Source of the DNA: Pedobacter cryoconitis
GTDB lineage: Bacteria > Bacteroidota > Bacteroidia > Sphingobacteriales > Sphingobacteriaceae
Length of the DNA: 64,000 nucleotides
Direction: 5' to 3'
NCBI RefSeq assembly: GCF_014200595.1
Contig: NZ_JACHCG010000002.1
Span: 682,001-746,000 of the forward strand
The stretch's first letter is position 1. Every line of letters starts with the position of its first letter. Position numbers and translations under genes: made by a program. Under the pieces are notes generated by a model. The model was not told the origin of the DNA, did not search any database, and saw nothing but the letters and a program-made list of their open reading frames with translations. Positions 51,403 through 60,195 of the stretch are shown here, one piece after another.

Positions 51403-52926
51403 ATGAAAATCAGATATATATTACCCTTGCTATTTTTGTCCTTTGCTATAATTTCAGTTCAATCTTTAGCTCAATCTGTTCAGCAAGAAAAATACAGACC
51501 ACAATTCCATTTTTCTCCAAAAGCCCACTGGATGAATGATCCTAATGGAATGGTTTATTATAATGGAATTTATCATCTTTTCTTTCAATATTATCCCAAT
51601 GGTACCACATGGGGCCCAATGCATTGGGGGCACGCCACCACCGCTGATTTTTTGAATTGGGAGGAGAAACCTATCGCACTTTATCCGGATAGTCTGGGTA
51701 TGATTTTTTCTGGTAGTGTCGTTGTCGATCAGCATAATACAGCAGGTTTTGGAGAGAATGCTTTTGTAGCCATATTTACGCATCATAATCAAAAGCTAGA
51801 GGATGCTAAAACAGGGTTGCACCAGTATCAAAGTATCGCATATAGTAATGATGAAGGAAAAAACTGGACAAAATACCAGGGAAACCCGGTTCTTCCAAAT
51901 CCGGGTATAAGCGATTTCAGAGATCCAAAAGTGATGTGGTATGAGGCTGGGAAGAAATGGATTATGACTTTAGCTACAAAAGACCGGATAACTTTTTATT
52001 CCTCAGGGAATTTAAAGAACTGGAAAAGAGAAAGCGACTTTGGTGCAAATCTTGGGGCGCATGGAGGGGTATGGGAATGCCCTGATCTTTTTCCATTAGT
52101 GCACAATGGCAAAACTGTTTGGGTGCTTTTAGTGAGTATAAATCCAGGAGGGCCAAATGGAGGATCAGCGACTCAATATTTTACAGGTAATTTTGATGGA
52201 AATAAGTTTACCGCAGATTCAAAAGCAGAGAAATGGGTAGATTATGGAACTGATAATTATGCTGGTGTAACCTGGTCTAATACAGGTAAACGCAAAATAT
52301 TTATTGGCTGGATGAATAACTGGCAATATGCAAACCTGGTACCCACAAAGAACTGGCGGGGAGCAACTACCCTTGCCAGAGATCTGGACTTAAGTGAGGT
52401 TAATGGTGACTTGTTTCTTCGTTCCGCTCCGGTAAAAGAGATTTTGCCTTTTTTTAAACCAGTTTATAAAAAAGAAGTAATTACCGTAAATAAAGAAATA
52501 ACGCTGTCAAGTTATGTAAAAGATTTAAATGGAAAGATGAAACTGAATTTAAGCTTCGACAGGGGAGAAAGCGTTAAAATAATTTTAAGCAATAAAGAAA
52601 CACAAAAATTGATTATTGGTTATGACAGTAGAACTAACAGTTACTACATTGACCGGACGCATGCGGGTAAATCTGATTTTGAAAAAGGTTTTGCCAAAAA
52701 GCATACGGCGTTAAGAATAGCTGATAGCAAAAATATTAAGCTTAGTTTAGTGATAGACGTTGCATCGGTAGAGCTTTTTGCCGATGAAGGATTAACGGTA
52801 ATGACGGATGTATTTTTTCCAGAAAGTTTCATGAATACATTGAAAATTTCATCCGGAAGGAAGAGTGAACTCAAAAACTTTTCTATCTTAGGTATACACA
52901 CAAATACTGAAAATTCATTAAAATAA
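51403..52926 (+). CDS. Glycoside hydrolase family 32 (levanase/inulinase-type fructan hydrolase)
   Basis: 507 residues. A cleavable signal peptide (to about Gln24), no lipobox. The five-bladed propeller carries the three GH32 catalytic blocks: WMNDPNG (nucleophile Asp46), FRDPK (Asp174) and ECPD (acid/base Glu225). A C-terminal beta-sandwich (about 365-500) follows. GH32 enzymes release fructose from inulin, levan or sucrose. The location (end of a porter-SusCD operon under a fructose-type sensor) supports exo-acting fructan hydrolysis in the periplasm. Linkage preference cannot be read. Confidence 0.94.
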   Translation: MKIRYILPLLFLSFAIISVQSLAQSVQQEKYRPQFHFSPKAHWMNDPNGMVYYNGIYHLFFQYYPNGTTWGPMHWGHATTADFLNWEEKPIALYPDSLGMIFSGSVVVDQHNTAGFGENAFVAIFTHHNQKLEDAKTGLHQYQSIAYSNDEGKNWTKYQGNPVLPNPGISDFRDPKVMWYEAGKKWIMTLATKDRITFYSSGNLKNWKRESDFGANLGAHGGVWECPDLFPLVHNGKTVWVLLVSINPGGPNGGSATQYFTGNFDGNKFTADSKAEKWVDYGTDNYAGVTWSNTGKRKIFIGWMNNWQYANLVPTKNWRGATTLARDLDLSEVNGDLFLRSAPVKEILPFFKPVYKKEVITVNKEITLSSYVKDLNGKMKLNLSFDRGESVKIILSNKETQKLIIGYDSRTNSYYIDRTHAGKSDFEKGFAKKHTALRIADSKNIKLSLVIDVASVELFADEGLTVMTDVFFPESFMNTLKISSGRKSELKNFSILGIHTNTENSLK

Positions 52927-52966
52927 TAGCTATATCCTTCTCAAGAACCTGGGTAAGAAAAAAATC

Positions 52967-53074
52967 ATGAAAATTATTGAGGACAAGACTGAGCTAAGAT
53001 CTTTATGGGCTAAAATTTTTAATTTCGATTGGAAGTTTGGTTCCTTTTTAATCCTTATTAATATTAACGGGTAA
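52967..53074 (+). pseudogene. Truncated N-terminus of an unidentified membrane protein
   Basis: 35 codons beginning MKIIEDKTELRSLWAKIFNF and running into a hydrophobic SFLILINI before a stop. It has the look of the N-terminus of an integral membrane protein (amphipathic lead, then first helix) cut off early. Family not identified with confidence. A genuine 35-residue peptide cannot be excluded. Confidence 0.4.
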
Positions 53075-53095
53075 AATGGGAGTATGGTGATTAAT

Positions 53096-53139
53096 CTGAT
53101 AAAAGGCATTGTACAAATTATATAATGCCTTTTTATCAG
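53096..53139 (+). terminator. Terminator of the fructan operon
   Basis: A long inverted repeat: CTGATAAAAGGCATT (53096-53110) pairs with AATGCCTTTTTATCAG (53124-53139) with one bulge and a 13-base loop; T-run in the 3' arm. It is 170 bp after the GH32 stop. Confidence 0.8.
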
Positions 53140-53144
53140 AGTAA

Positions 53145-53276
53145 ACAGAGAAAGATTACCAGAACTTCACATACAATGCAGCTATAGGTTCATCACAACC
53201 AAATAAAAATTATTGGAATGGTGGTAATTTTAATGCCTATGCCAACGGTGCCATGAATTTTTTTGGTTTAAGTTAA
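53145..53276 (+). pseudogene. C-terminal scrap of an unidentified Tyr/Asn/Gly-rich protein
   Basis: 43 sense codons between a TAA (53142-53144) and a TAA (53274-53276), with no start codon at the front, reading DYQNFTYNAAIGSSQPNKNY and then WNGGNFNAYANGAMNFFGLS. Composition suggests the end of an exported or outer-membrane protein. No family recognised. Confidence 0.35.
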
Positions 53277-53406
53277 AGAATTGAAGAAGCTTGTGTCTGT
53301 ATAGATATCACTTACCAATTGTTATTCTGTGTAAATAATATATTAGATGACCAACTTTAAAAGTTATCTCAGAGGACATTAATAATGAAAAACCCTTTTA
53401 TAAAAA

Positions 53407-53436
53407 AAAGGCAACGTCTGGAGCAACGTCGCCTTT
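53407..53436. terminator. Bidirectional terminator near tRNA-Arg
   Basis: AAAGGCAACGT (53407-53417) pairs with ACGTCGCCTTT (53426-53436) with one mismatch and an 8-base loop; A/T runs on both sides. It is placed 21 bases beyond the 3' end of tRNA-Arg, so it most likely ends that transcript. Confidence 0.7.
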
Positions 53437-53457
53437 AATTAAGAGATAAATCTCCTG

Positions 53458-53531
53458 TACACCCAATAGGATTCGAACCTATGACCTACGGTTTAGAAAA
53501 CCGTTGCTCTATCCAGCTGAGCTATGGATGC
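53458..53531 (-). tRNA. tRNA-Arg(TCT)
   Basis: 74 nt without encoded CCA. The reverse complement starts GCATCCATAGCTCAGCTGGA (acceptor and D arm). The anticodon loop TTTCTAA is closed by ACGGT/ACCGT, giving anticodon TCT. The T arm is ATAGGTTCGAATCCTAT. The acceptor stem GCATCCA/TGGGTGT pairs with G-U wobbles. A clean promoter lies just upstream. Confidence 0.95.
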
Positions 53532-53552
53532 ATTTCCCCTTGTTAGGGACGA

Positions 53553-53584
53553 CAAAGGTAAGATTAAAGTACTTTAAACGCAAA
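53553..53584 (-). promoter_or_regulatory. Bacteroidota housekeeping promoter for tRNA-Arg
   Basis: Minus strand: TTTG (53584-53581), 20 bp spacer, TACCTTTG (53560-53553). This fits the -33 TTTG / -7 TAnnTTTG consensus of the Bacteroidota primary sigma factor. The -7 element is about 22 bp before the tRNA 5' end. Confidence 0.85.
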
Positions 53585-53601
53585 TCTATTTTAAAATAAT
53601 T

Positions 53602-54993
53602 CTAGAATTGCATAGATTTTGAGATCTCTATTCTTTGCTGAGGATGGGATTCTGCATAAGAAAGAACCATATTTAAAATATAATCATTTGACGTATAAGG
53701 AACTATACAGGATTTTAGATTTTCCAGATCAGTGATGTCACTAGCAAAAGAAATATAGCCCATCCCATAAAACTTACCCTCTTCCACCCATAAACAGCTC
53801 TTTTCTTCTTTATTTCTACCCGAATCTATCAAAGCAAAGGAGGGAAGTGCTACTTTTAAATGAGTGATTGCGTCATTAACCCTTGTATTGTAGTCGGCCG
53901 GATCTTCTATTCCCAGGCAAGCTCCATGACAATTTCCTTTCTCGTGGGCAGTACAGGCTAGTCTGTTCTTCTGAATAAAGCATAACTTTTCACATAAAGT
54001 ATGTTCGTTAATCATTCCCCGTAACATACTCTGTCCAGACAACAAACTATTAAAAGTATATAAAGCATGGCTGTTTTTCCTATACTTATCAATTCCCAGA
54101 CGGATATAACCTTTCTGATCTTCGAAATCATATAAAGCATATTTCTGTTCAAAGCGTTTTAAGGCTCTGTTCTTTTCTGGCCAGTGTTTCTGTATTTCTG
54201 AAGCTTCCAGGATCAGTGCCATTAACTCAGTGCCGCAAATCGTGAAATCTACCTCATGAATTTCTTTAAGGAAATCCTGCCTTTGCTGACTAGTCTTATT
54301 TCCTGAGAAATGAGAGTATACCCTTTTCTTAATATTTATAGCTTTACCAACATAGATGATCTTTCCTTTTTGATCTTTGAAATAATAAACGCCAGGCTGA
54401 TCGGGTAAAGCGTCAATACCATTCTTTGATAAGTTTGGGGGCAGTACTTGTTCCTTAGAACTTTTCAATAAAGAAAGCGGAATAGTTCCTGCTTCATCTT
54501 TTTCCAATAACAGCTTAAGCAATAAAGCTGTTGCTGCGGCATCACCACCAGCACGGTGACGGTCATTTAATGGAATACCAAGCGATGCGCAGAGCTTGCC
54601 TAAACTATAAGAAGAGAGTCCTGGAACGATTTTTCTGCTCATTCTTACCGTACATAGCTTTTTAGATTGCAACACAAATCCAGACTGTGCAAGCTGATGC
54701 CTTACAAAAGAGTAATCGAAGTTTACATTGTGCGCTACAAAAATCTTATCCCTTAAGAGTTCATAAATTTGAGGTGCTACTTCTTCGAATAGGGGAGCAT
54801 TACTAACCATCTCATCGCTGATACCGGTTAAGGTCTGGATATAGATCGGTATATCCTGCTGCGGGTTAATTAATGTTTCAAAGCGGTCTATGACTTTTGA
54901 ACCATCATGAATCAGGATAGAGATTTCCGTGATCCCATTACCGGCGGCAAAACCACCGGTAGTTTCAATATCGACTACTGCGTATCTCAACAT
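53602..54993 (-). CDS. DnaQ-like 3'-5' exonuclease fused to a GIY-YIG (UvrC/Cho-like) nuclease domain
   Basis: 463 residues. Residues 1-170 are a DEDDh exonuclease of DNA polymerase III epsilon type: VVDIETTG (Asp, Glu), AHNVNFDYSF and the HRAGGDAAAT block (His, Asp). Residues about 195-285 form a GIY-YIG domain (GVYYFKDQKGKIIYVGKAIN, IKKRVYSHF) as in UvrC N-terminus and Cho. The remaining about 170 residues resemble the UvrC/Cho cysteine-containing region (CEKLCFIQ, CTAHEKGNCHGACLG). This fused architecture is known in several phyla and is presumed to act in DNA repair. Confidence 0.9.
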   Translation of the reverse strand: MLRYAVVDIETTGGFAAGNGITEISILIHDGSKVIDRFETLINPQQDIPIYIQTLTGISDEMVSNAPLFEEVAPQIYELLRDKIFVAHNVNFDYSFVRHQLAQSGFVLQSKKLCTVRMSRKIVPGLSSYSLGKLCASLGIPLNDRHRAGGDAAATALLLKLLLEKDEAGTIPLSLLKSSKEQVLPPNLSKNGIDALPDQPGVYYFKDQKGKIIYVGKAINIKKRVYSHFSGNKTSQQRQDFLKEIHEVDFTICGTELMALILEASEIQKHWPEKNRALKRFEQKYALYDFEDQKGYIRLGIDKYRKNSHALYTFNSLLSGQSMLRGMINEHTLCEKLCFIQKNRLACTAHEKGNCHGACLGIEDPADYNTRVNDAITHLKVALPSFALIDSGRNKEEKSCLWVEEGKFYGMGYISFASDITDLENLKSCIVPYTSNDYILNMVLSYAESHPQQRIEISKSMQF

Positions 54994-55059
54994 TTATTAA
55001 GCTATAGGTATATACAAATGTGCTAATAAATTTAGTAATACAGCAGAATATTTGAAGAT

Positions 55060-55467
55060 TTATGCCAGAGTTGTCTCTATTTGTATGGGGTTGCTCAACA
55101 TTTTATGAATAGGGCATTTATCTGCGATTTGCATTAACCTGGCTAATTCTGCCTCAGACAGGTCTCCGCCAAATTCAATTTTACGCGTAATCTTGGTTGT
55201 AGTAGACATCTCTTGCTCATTACAGATAGCCAGATGGATTTTAATGGTATCCAGAGCCATTTCTTTTCTGTCTGCATACATTCTGATCGTAATTGCGGTA
55301 CAACTCCCTAAACTGGCTAAAAGTAACGCACCTGGATTCATCCCTTCATCAGTTCCGCCAACATCTGTAGGCTCGTCTGCATAAATAAAATGTCCGCCTG
55401 CATAAACTTTAGTCAGGTAATGTGAACGATCCAGTTCGGTAACTGCGGTGATTTGTTTCTTATCCAT
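55060..55467 (-). CDS. OsmC/Ohr-family peroxiredoxin-like protein
   Basis: 135 residues with the OsmC fold. It has the two conserved cysteines in LGSCTAITIRMYADRK (Cys57) and DKCPIHKMLSNP (about Cys118), the reactive and resolving pair that reduces organic hydroperoxides. The DEGMNPGALLLASLGSC lead is typical of the YhfA-like OsmC subgroup. Single gene; no neighbours that suggest a special role. Confidence 0.92.
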   Translation of the reverse strand: MDKKQITAVTELDRSHYLTKVYAGGHFIYADEPTDVGGTDEGMNPGALLLASLGSCTAITIRMYADRKEMALDTIKIHLAICNEQEMSTTTKITRKIEFGGDLSEAELARLMQIADKCPIHKMLSNPIQIETTLA

Positions 55468-55591
55468 AAAGTGTTTTTGTGGTTAAATTTAAGCTTAAAA
55501 TAAGCAGGAATTTAACAGAAAAATGTTGCCGGCTTAAAATTAGTTAAACATTTGATAACCATATTTGTTATGATAGACCAACTAACCAATT

Positions 55592-55837
55592 ATGACTATG
55601 TTAAGTAATTATCTCAACTTCCAGTTTGATGTACAAGGCAAACCTGTCAGCGGTTTTTGCCTTCAGATTCAAGACGATTTTCATGAAACCTATGCAGTAA
55701 TAGTGGAAGGCTACCATTCATTTTGCATCTGGCTTGATCAACCTTCTTCTACCTGGCGTTCCTCCAGATATACCAGTGTAGAACCCGGAATACTGGAAAA
55801 AATCATCAACTATCTCAACAGTCATAAATCAGCCTGA
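55592..55837 (+). CDS. Small hypothetical protein
   Basis: 81 residues, soluble, no signal peptide or membrane segment. It reads like a compact alpha/beta domain (FQFDVQGKPVSGFCLQIQDD, YHSFCIWLDQPSSTWRS, a final helix EKIINYLNS). Start could be the ATG at 55592 or the in-frame one at 55598. Base use resembles the neighbours, so it is probably real. No family recognised. Convergent with the SpmAB gene, 9 bp apart. Confidence 0.6.
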   Translation: MTMLSNYLNFQFDVQGKPVSGFCLQIQDDFHETYAVIVEGYHSFCIWLDQPSSTWRSSRYTSVEPGILEKIINYLNSHKSA

Positions 55838-55846
55838 TTTAAAAGG

Positions 55847-57085
55847 TTAGTGAAAAAATAAGTAAGCTACAAACACAGCTGCAATGATTCCGGCTAAATC
55901 AGCAATTAAGCCAAATGGAATAGCATATCGTGTACGCTTAATACCCACGGAACCAAAATACAGCGCTACAATATAAAAAGTAGTATCAGCTGAACCATTA
56001 AAAACACAAGCTAAACGGCCTACAAATGAATCAGGGCCAAAAGTCTTCATCGTATCTACCATCATTGCTTTTGCACCACTTCCGCTCAGTGGTTTGATCA
56101 GTGCTGTCGGCAGGGCAGGAGTAAAGTCCGTATTGACCCCCAGGTGTACAAAACACCAGGTAAAACCATCAACGATATAGCCCAGTACTCCAGAATTTCT
56201 TAATACGCCAATTGCAACCAGCATTCCTACTAAATAAGGAATAATTGTAATACAAGTGGTGAAACCATTTTTGGCGCCCTCAATAAAGGCATCATATACA
56301 TTTACCTTTTTACGGACAGCGCCCAGAATAAAAGCAATAATAATAGAGAAAAGGATGAAATTAGATGCGACCCTGGAAACGACCTCAATCTGTTCTTTAG
56401 TAAGGTAGTTCGTGAAATAATAGATCATTCCTACCAGAAACACAGTAATACCGCCTAACCAGGAAATGACCACAGTGTTGAACAGGTTAATCTTTTGCTT
56501 AATTGCAACGGCTACCAAGCCAACCAAAGTGGCTACATAAGTAGCAATCATACATGGAATAAATATATCCGCAGGATCTGCAGCTCCCAAAATCGCTCTC
56601 TGGGCCATAATACTTAGTGGAATCAGGGTAAGACCTGAGGTATGCAATACCAAAAACATAATCTGCGCATTGCTTGCAGTATCCTTATCAGGATTAATTT
56701 CCTGTAAACTTTGCATGGCCTTTAAACCAAAAGGTGTAGCGGCATTGTCCAGTCCGAGTAAATTGGCAGAGAAATTCATCACCATGTGTCCTGTAGCAGG
56801 ATGGTTTTTCGGTACTTCAGGGAAGATCCGGCTAAAGAAAGGGCCGATAATACGGGACAGGAAATTGATTGCTCCGGCTTTTTCACCGATATTCATAATG
56901 CCCAGCCACAAGGTCATTATACCTACCAATGGCAGCGCAATATCCATCACACCCACCTTTGCAGATTCAAATGTACCATCTACAATCAGTTTGAATATTT
57001 CTGTGTCACCGAAAAAGATTAATCTGATCAGTGCAACAACGAATGCGATAAGAAAAAACGCAATCCATAGATAATTTAATGCCAT
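55847..57085 (-). CDS. SpmA-SpmB fused nucleoside-recognition (Gate) membrane protein
   Basis: 412 residues with about ten membrane helices. Two nucleoside_recog/Gate domains lie in tandem: the SpmA part (about 1-200, with LPLVGIMTLWLGIMNIGEKAG and NFSANLLGLDNAATPFGLKAM) and the SpmB part (about 230-410, with GAKNGFTTCITIIPYLVGML and KPLSGSGAKAMMVDTM). In sporulating bacteria SpmA and SpmB affect spore-core dehydration. The fused form is widespread in non-sporulating Bacteroidota, where its substrate is unknown. Confidence 0.9.
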   Translation of the reverse strand: MALNYLWIAFFLIAFVVALIRLIFFGDTEIFKLIVDGTFESAKVGVMDIALPLVGIMTLWLGIMNIGEKAGAINFLSRIIGPFFSRIFPEVPKNHPATGHMVMNFSANLLGLDNAATPFGLKAMQSLQEINPDKDTASNAQIMFLVLHTSGLTLIPLSIMAQRAILGAADPADIFIPCMIATYVATLVGLVAVAIKQKINLFNTVVISWLGGITVFLVGMIYYFTNYLTKEQIEVVSRVASNFILFSIIIAFILGAVRKKVNVYDAFIEGAKNGFTTCITIIPYLVGMLVAIGVLRNSGVLGYIVDGFTWCFVHLGVNTDFTPALPTALIKPLSGSGAKAMMVDTMKTFGPDSFVGRLACVFNGSADTTFYIVALYFGSVGIKRTRYAIPFGLIADLAGIIAAVFVAYLFFH

Positions 57086-57112
57086 ATTTTAGTTTGAAGC
57101 TATGAAAGTAAA

Positions 57113-57152
57113 AAAAAAGGATCTGTATTCATCAGAATACAGATCCTTTTTT
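57113..57152 (-). terminator. Terminator after the S9 peptidase gene
   Basis: A perfect 18-bp stem (57113-57130 with 57135-57152), a 4-base loop and A/T runs on both sides, 24 bp beyond the peptidase stop codon. Confidence 0.9.
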
Positions 57153-57175
57153 ATAATCAAAACGAATAATTTGAG

Positions 57176-60016
57176 TTAAGGCTTCTCGTCGGTCAGCTCA
57201 AAACCCCATGTTTTACCTTTTTCTGTAGCTGGAATTCCACCAGTCATCCAAACTGGTGCTTTAGCACCTTTCAGGTAATAATCAAAAAACTGCTGTTCGC
57301 GGATTTGAATATCTTTTCTGTTTTGACGAAGTACTAAGTTATGTGCTTCATTGTTGTAATTTAATAACCATGCTGGTTTACCTAATCTTTTCAAACCAGT
57401 AAACATTTCAATTCCCTGGTACCATGGTACGGCTCCATCTGCATCATTAGACATGATTACTACCGGAGTAGTCACCTTTGGCAAAGAGAAAAGTGGTGAG
57501 TTCTCAATATACAATTCTGGTTTTTCCCATAACGATGCACCAATTCTGCTTTGTTGTTTCTCATATTGGAATTGTCTGTTCATTCCAGACTCCCAGCGGA
57601 TACCGCCATAAGCAGAGGTCATGTTAACTACAGGTGCACCAGCCCATGCAGCAGCATACATATTTGTAGCTGTAATTAAGTGTGCAACCTGGTAGCCACC
57701 CCAGCTTTGACCCTGGATACCGATTTTCGTTCCATCAACCCAGCTATTCTTTTTCAATGATTCTACACCTGAATTGATATATTCTTCAGCAGATTTTCCC
57801 GGGTATCCTTTTTCATAACTAATATCTGGTGCGAATACCAAATAACCATTACTCACAAAGAATGAAATATTCAATCTTGATGGAGTAGGGGCAGGAGCCT
57901 GGTAATTGTAAAGTCCGTCAGTTAGTTTCTCATAGAAATAAGCGATCATCGGGTATTTTTTAGCCGGGTCAAAATTCTCCGGTTTATATAAAATACCTTC
58001 TGCTTTATATCCTTTTGGCGTAGTCCATTTAACCAACTCTGCCGTTCCCCAGTTATAATTCTGTTGCTGCGGATTGGTGTTGCTTAATTTAGTTTCAGTT
58101 TTTAAATCAGTAGAAACGTAAACATTAGGGGAAGCTGTATAGCTTGCTTTGTCATAAATAAAACGTTCAGCCGATTTTGCTTTAACTAATGGGGAGTATT
58201 TGAACTTAGCCATGACTACCAGCTCAGGGCTTTTAGTATCTCCGGCTTTAGTTTTATAGAATCCTTTTTCTTTAGTGATGTTGTTATAAGCGCTCAACCA
58301 CATATCATCTTTTTTGCTGATGAACTGTGCAGTTGTATCTAGTTTTTCATAACGGAAAGTAATACCACTTTGTCTTCCAAATCCATTAGTCATGTTTTTT
58401 GGAGCGGATTTTCCATCTGGTGTAAAGCTCCAGATATCATATTTATCGTAAATTAAAATTTGCTTATCTTCTTCAGTCCATCCTGCAAGACCATAAACTC
58501 TTGGATCATCCGGTACGTCGTTATCTTCGTCAGCGAACTTTACAGTAGTGTTGGTATTTAATGCAGTTGTTTTTCCAGTAACTACAGTATAAGTAGACCA
58601 AATACCTGTTTTATTGTTATAGAAAAGTACATAATTTCCACCTGGAGAAACAGAAGCCTGACCATCTAAACCTGATATGACTTTCTTTTTTGTACCAGTT
58701 TTAGTGTCAACCAGGTAATAATCTCTAAGCGTTGAACCTGTCCATTGTGCTTGTAAACGATTTCCATAATCAGTAGAAGCTAAAACAAAATTAGCATCAC
58801 CTTCTTTAACGATGCTTGCCTCGGGAAGTTTAACGTCTGTTAAAGGAACAATTTTAGGATCGCTGCTAAAGATGTCGATGACAGAAAGATAACTTCTCTT
58901 AGCCTCTTTATCTGCGTTTTTTAGCTGAATAGGTTGCAGATAATCATCTTTATAACCCCAGATGTCTAGTTTAGCATGTTCAAAATCTACCAGTGTTGTA
59001 TCTTTTTCTTTTTTAACAGGAGCGATGCCGAAAAACAACTTGTTTCCGTCTTTACTGAAAGTCAGTTTTCCGTCTCCGCTAACAGACCATTTAGCAGGCA
59101 TACCGTCAATTTCATAATCTACTAAAGCTTGTGCAGTGTCCAGTGTAAGCGTATTAAAGTAAATGCTGTAATCTTTGATCTCTTTTTTCTCCGGAGAAGT
59201 TTCGCCTAAAAAGGCTACTTGCTCACTTGCTTCATCGAAAATGAAACTCTTGAAATTTCCTTTAGCACTAACCAGCGTTTTAACAGTTCCTTTTTCAGTA
59301 TTTAATAAAAATACGCCAGGTTTTGCTGTTTTATCTTTTTTGGATCCAACGCAGTTATAAATCAGTTGTTTACCATTTTTACTGAATTCATATTCAGTAA
59401 CGTATTTAAAAGTTCTTTCGGTACCGGTTAACAGATTTCTTAAAACCAGGTCAGAACCAGCTTTATTAGCTGCGTCCTTTTTCTCATCTTTTGCTAAGAA
59501 ATCATTTGCTCCGTCTTCTTTTTCTTCAGCAGCAGACTTCGCTTTCTTAGTGGTATCTAAAAGAGCTTCTTTCTGATAAGCCAGGTAATTTCCTGCGTTT
59601 GCAGGTATTTTGAATGATTTTATTCTCGGTACTTTAAGAATAGCAGCAGTATTCAGGTTAACAAAGCCTAAAGAGTCTTTAGTCATTTCATCTGCTTTTT
59701 TCTTTTTAATCTTTTCCTGGCGTGTAGTCGCAAATAAGGGCTTAATTAAAAAAGCGGCAAACTTTGAGTCTGCACTAAACATTAGTCTTTCGCCTCTTGG
59801 TACATGTATTTTAGTTGTATTCGTCAGGTTATTCAGGTACAGGTTGGCATCGCCTTCTTGTTTAACGATGGAATAAGCAGCCCATTGCCCGTTGTCTGAT
59901 AACTGTTTAACGCCGACATTTTCCCATGAATCATAAACCGTATGGTCTAATGGTTTTTTCTGGGCGAAGGCAGCGCTCGCAAAGAATAAGAGAAGAAGAG
60001 TAAGGTTTTTCTGCAT
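57176..60016 (-). CDS. S9-family (prolyl oligopeptidase-like) serine peptidase, exported
   Basis: 946 residues from the ATG at 60016, which begins a clear signal peptide (MQKNLTLLLLFFASAAFAQ). A start at 60151 would add 45 residues ahead of it and is unlikely. A large N-terminal propeller (to about residue 690) covers the C-terminal alpha/beta-hydrolase with the nucleophile GQSWGGYQ, the Asp in MSNDADGAVPW and the His in NNEAHNL. It resembles dipeptidyl/acylaminoacyl peptidases that digest peptides in the periplasm. Monocistronic, with its own terminator. Confidence 0.92.
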   Translation of the reverse strand: MQKNLTLLLLFFASAAFAQKKPLDHTVYDSWENVGVKQLSDNGQWAAYSIVKQEGDANLYLNNLTNTTKIHVPRGERLMFSADSKFAAFLIKPLFATTRQEKIKKKKADEMTKDSLGFVNLNTAAILKVPRIKSFKIPANAGNYLAYQKEALLDTTKKAKSAAEEKEDGANDFLAKDEKKDAANKAGSDLVLRNLLTGTERTFKYVTEYEFSKNGKQLIYNCVGSKKDKTAKPGVFLLNTEKGTVKTLVSAKGNFKSFIFDEASEQVAFLGETSPEKKEIKDYSIYFNTLTLDTAQALVDYEIDGMPAKWSVSGDGKLTFSKDGNKLFFGIAPVKKEKDTTLVDFEHAKLDIWGYKDDYLQPIQLKNADKEAKRSYLSVIDIFSSDPKIVPLTDVKLPEASIVKEGDANFVLASTDYGNRLQAQWTGSTLRDYYLVDTKTGTKKKVISGLDGQASVSPGGNYVLFYNNKTGIWSTYTVVTGKTTALNTNTTVKFADEDNDVPDDPRVYGLAGWTEEDKQILIYDKYDIWSFTPDGKSAPKNMTNGFGRQSGITFRYEKLDTTAQFISKKDDMWLSAYNNITKEKGFYKTKAGDTKSPELVVMAKFKYSPLVKAKSAERFIYDKASYTASPNVYVSTDLKTETKLSNTNPQQQNYNWGTAELVKWTTPKGYKAEGILYKPENFDPAKKYPMIAYFYEKLTDGLYNYQAPAPTPSRLNISFFVSNGYLVFAPDISYEKGYPGKSAEEYINSGVESLKKNSWVDGTKIGIQGQSWGGYQVAHLITATNMYAAAWAGAPVVNMTSAYGGIRWESGMNRQFQYEKQQSRIGASLWEKPELYIENSPLFSLPKVTTPVVIMSNDADGAVPWYQGIEMFTGLKRLGKPAWLLNYNNEAHNLVLRQNRKDIQIREQQFFDYYLKGAKAPVWMTGGIPATEKGKTWGFELTDEKP

Positions 60017-60141
60017 AATTGGGGGGTTGGGATTTAAATTCAGCCTTAAAAATTGTAATTTTTTACCAATATATGCCATTTGTATATTAAATTTTACATA
60101 ATTCCTAAACAATAAGGCATTGCTAAAAGGTATTAAAACAG

Positions 60142-60176
60142 AAATGGCCACCTTTCTTAGAGAAAAGCGGCCATTT
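60142..60176 (-). terminator. Terminator after yidC
   Basis: AAATGGCC (60142-60149) pairs with GGCCATTT (60169-60176), with a further imperfect CTTTCT/AGAAAAG stem inside. It is 20 bp beyond the yidC stop. Confidence 0.75.
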
Positions 60177-60195
60177 ACTGAGATCTTTTGAATAC

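Larger units (their letters stand above)
52927..53457. other. Post-operon intergenic region with gene scraps and terminators
   Basis: 530 bases without an intact gene. It holds two coding scraps (52967-53074, 53145-53276), the hairpin ending the fructan operon and a second hairpin before the tRNA, each listed separately. 53277-53400 shows nothing recognisable. No transposase or repeat ends were found. Confidence 0.7.

Noticed and set aside
57176..60016. Opposite-strand frames inside the S9 peptidase and other large genes
   Set aside because: They have no protein-like composition and mirror the codon pattern of the real gene.
60017..60151. Longer start for the S9 peptidase
   Set aside because: It would put 45 residues ahead of a clear signal peptide; the ATG at 60016 is far more likely.
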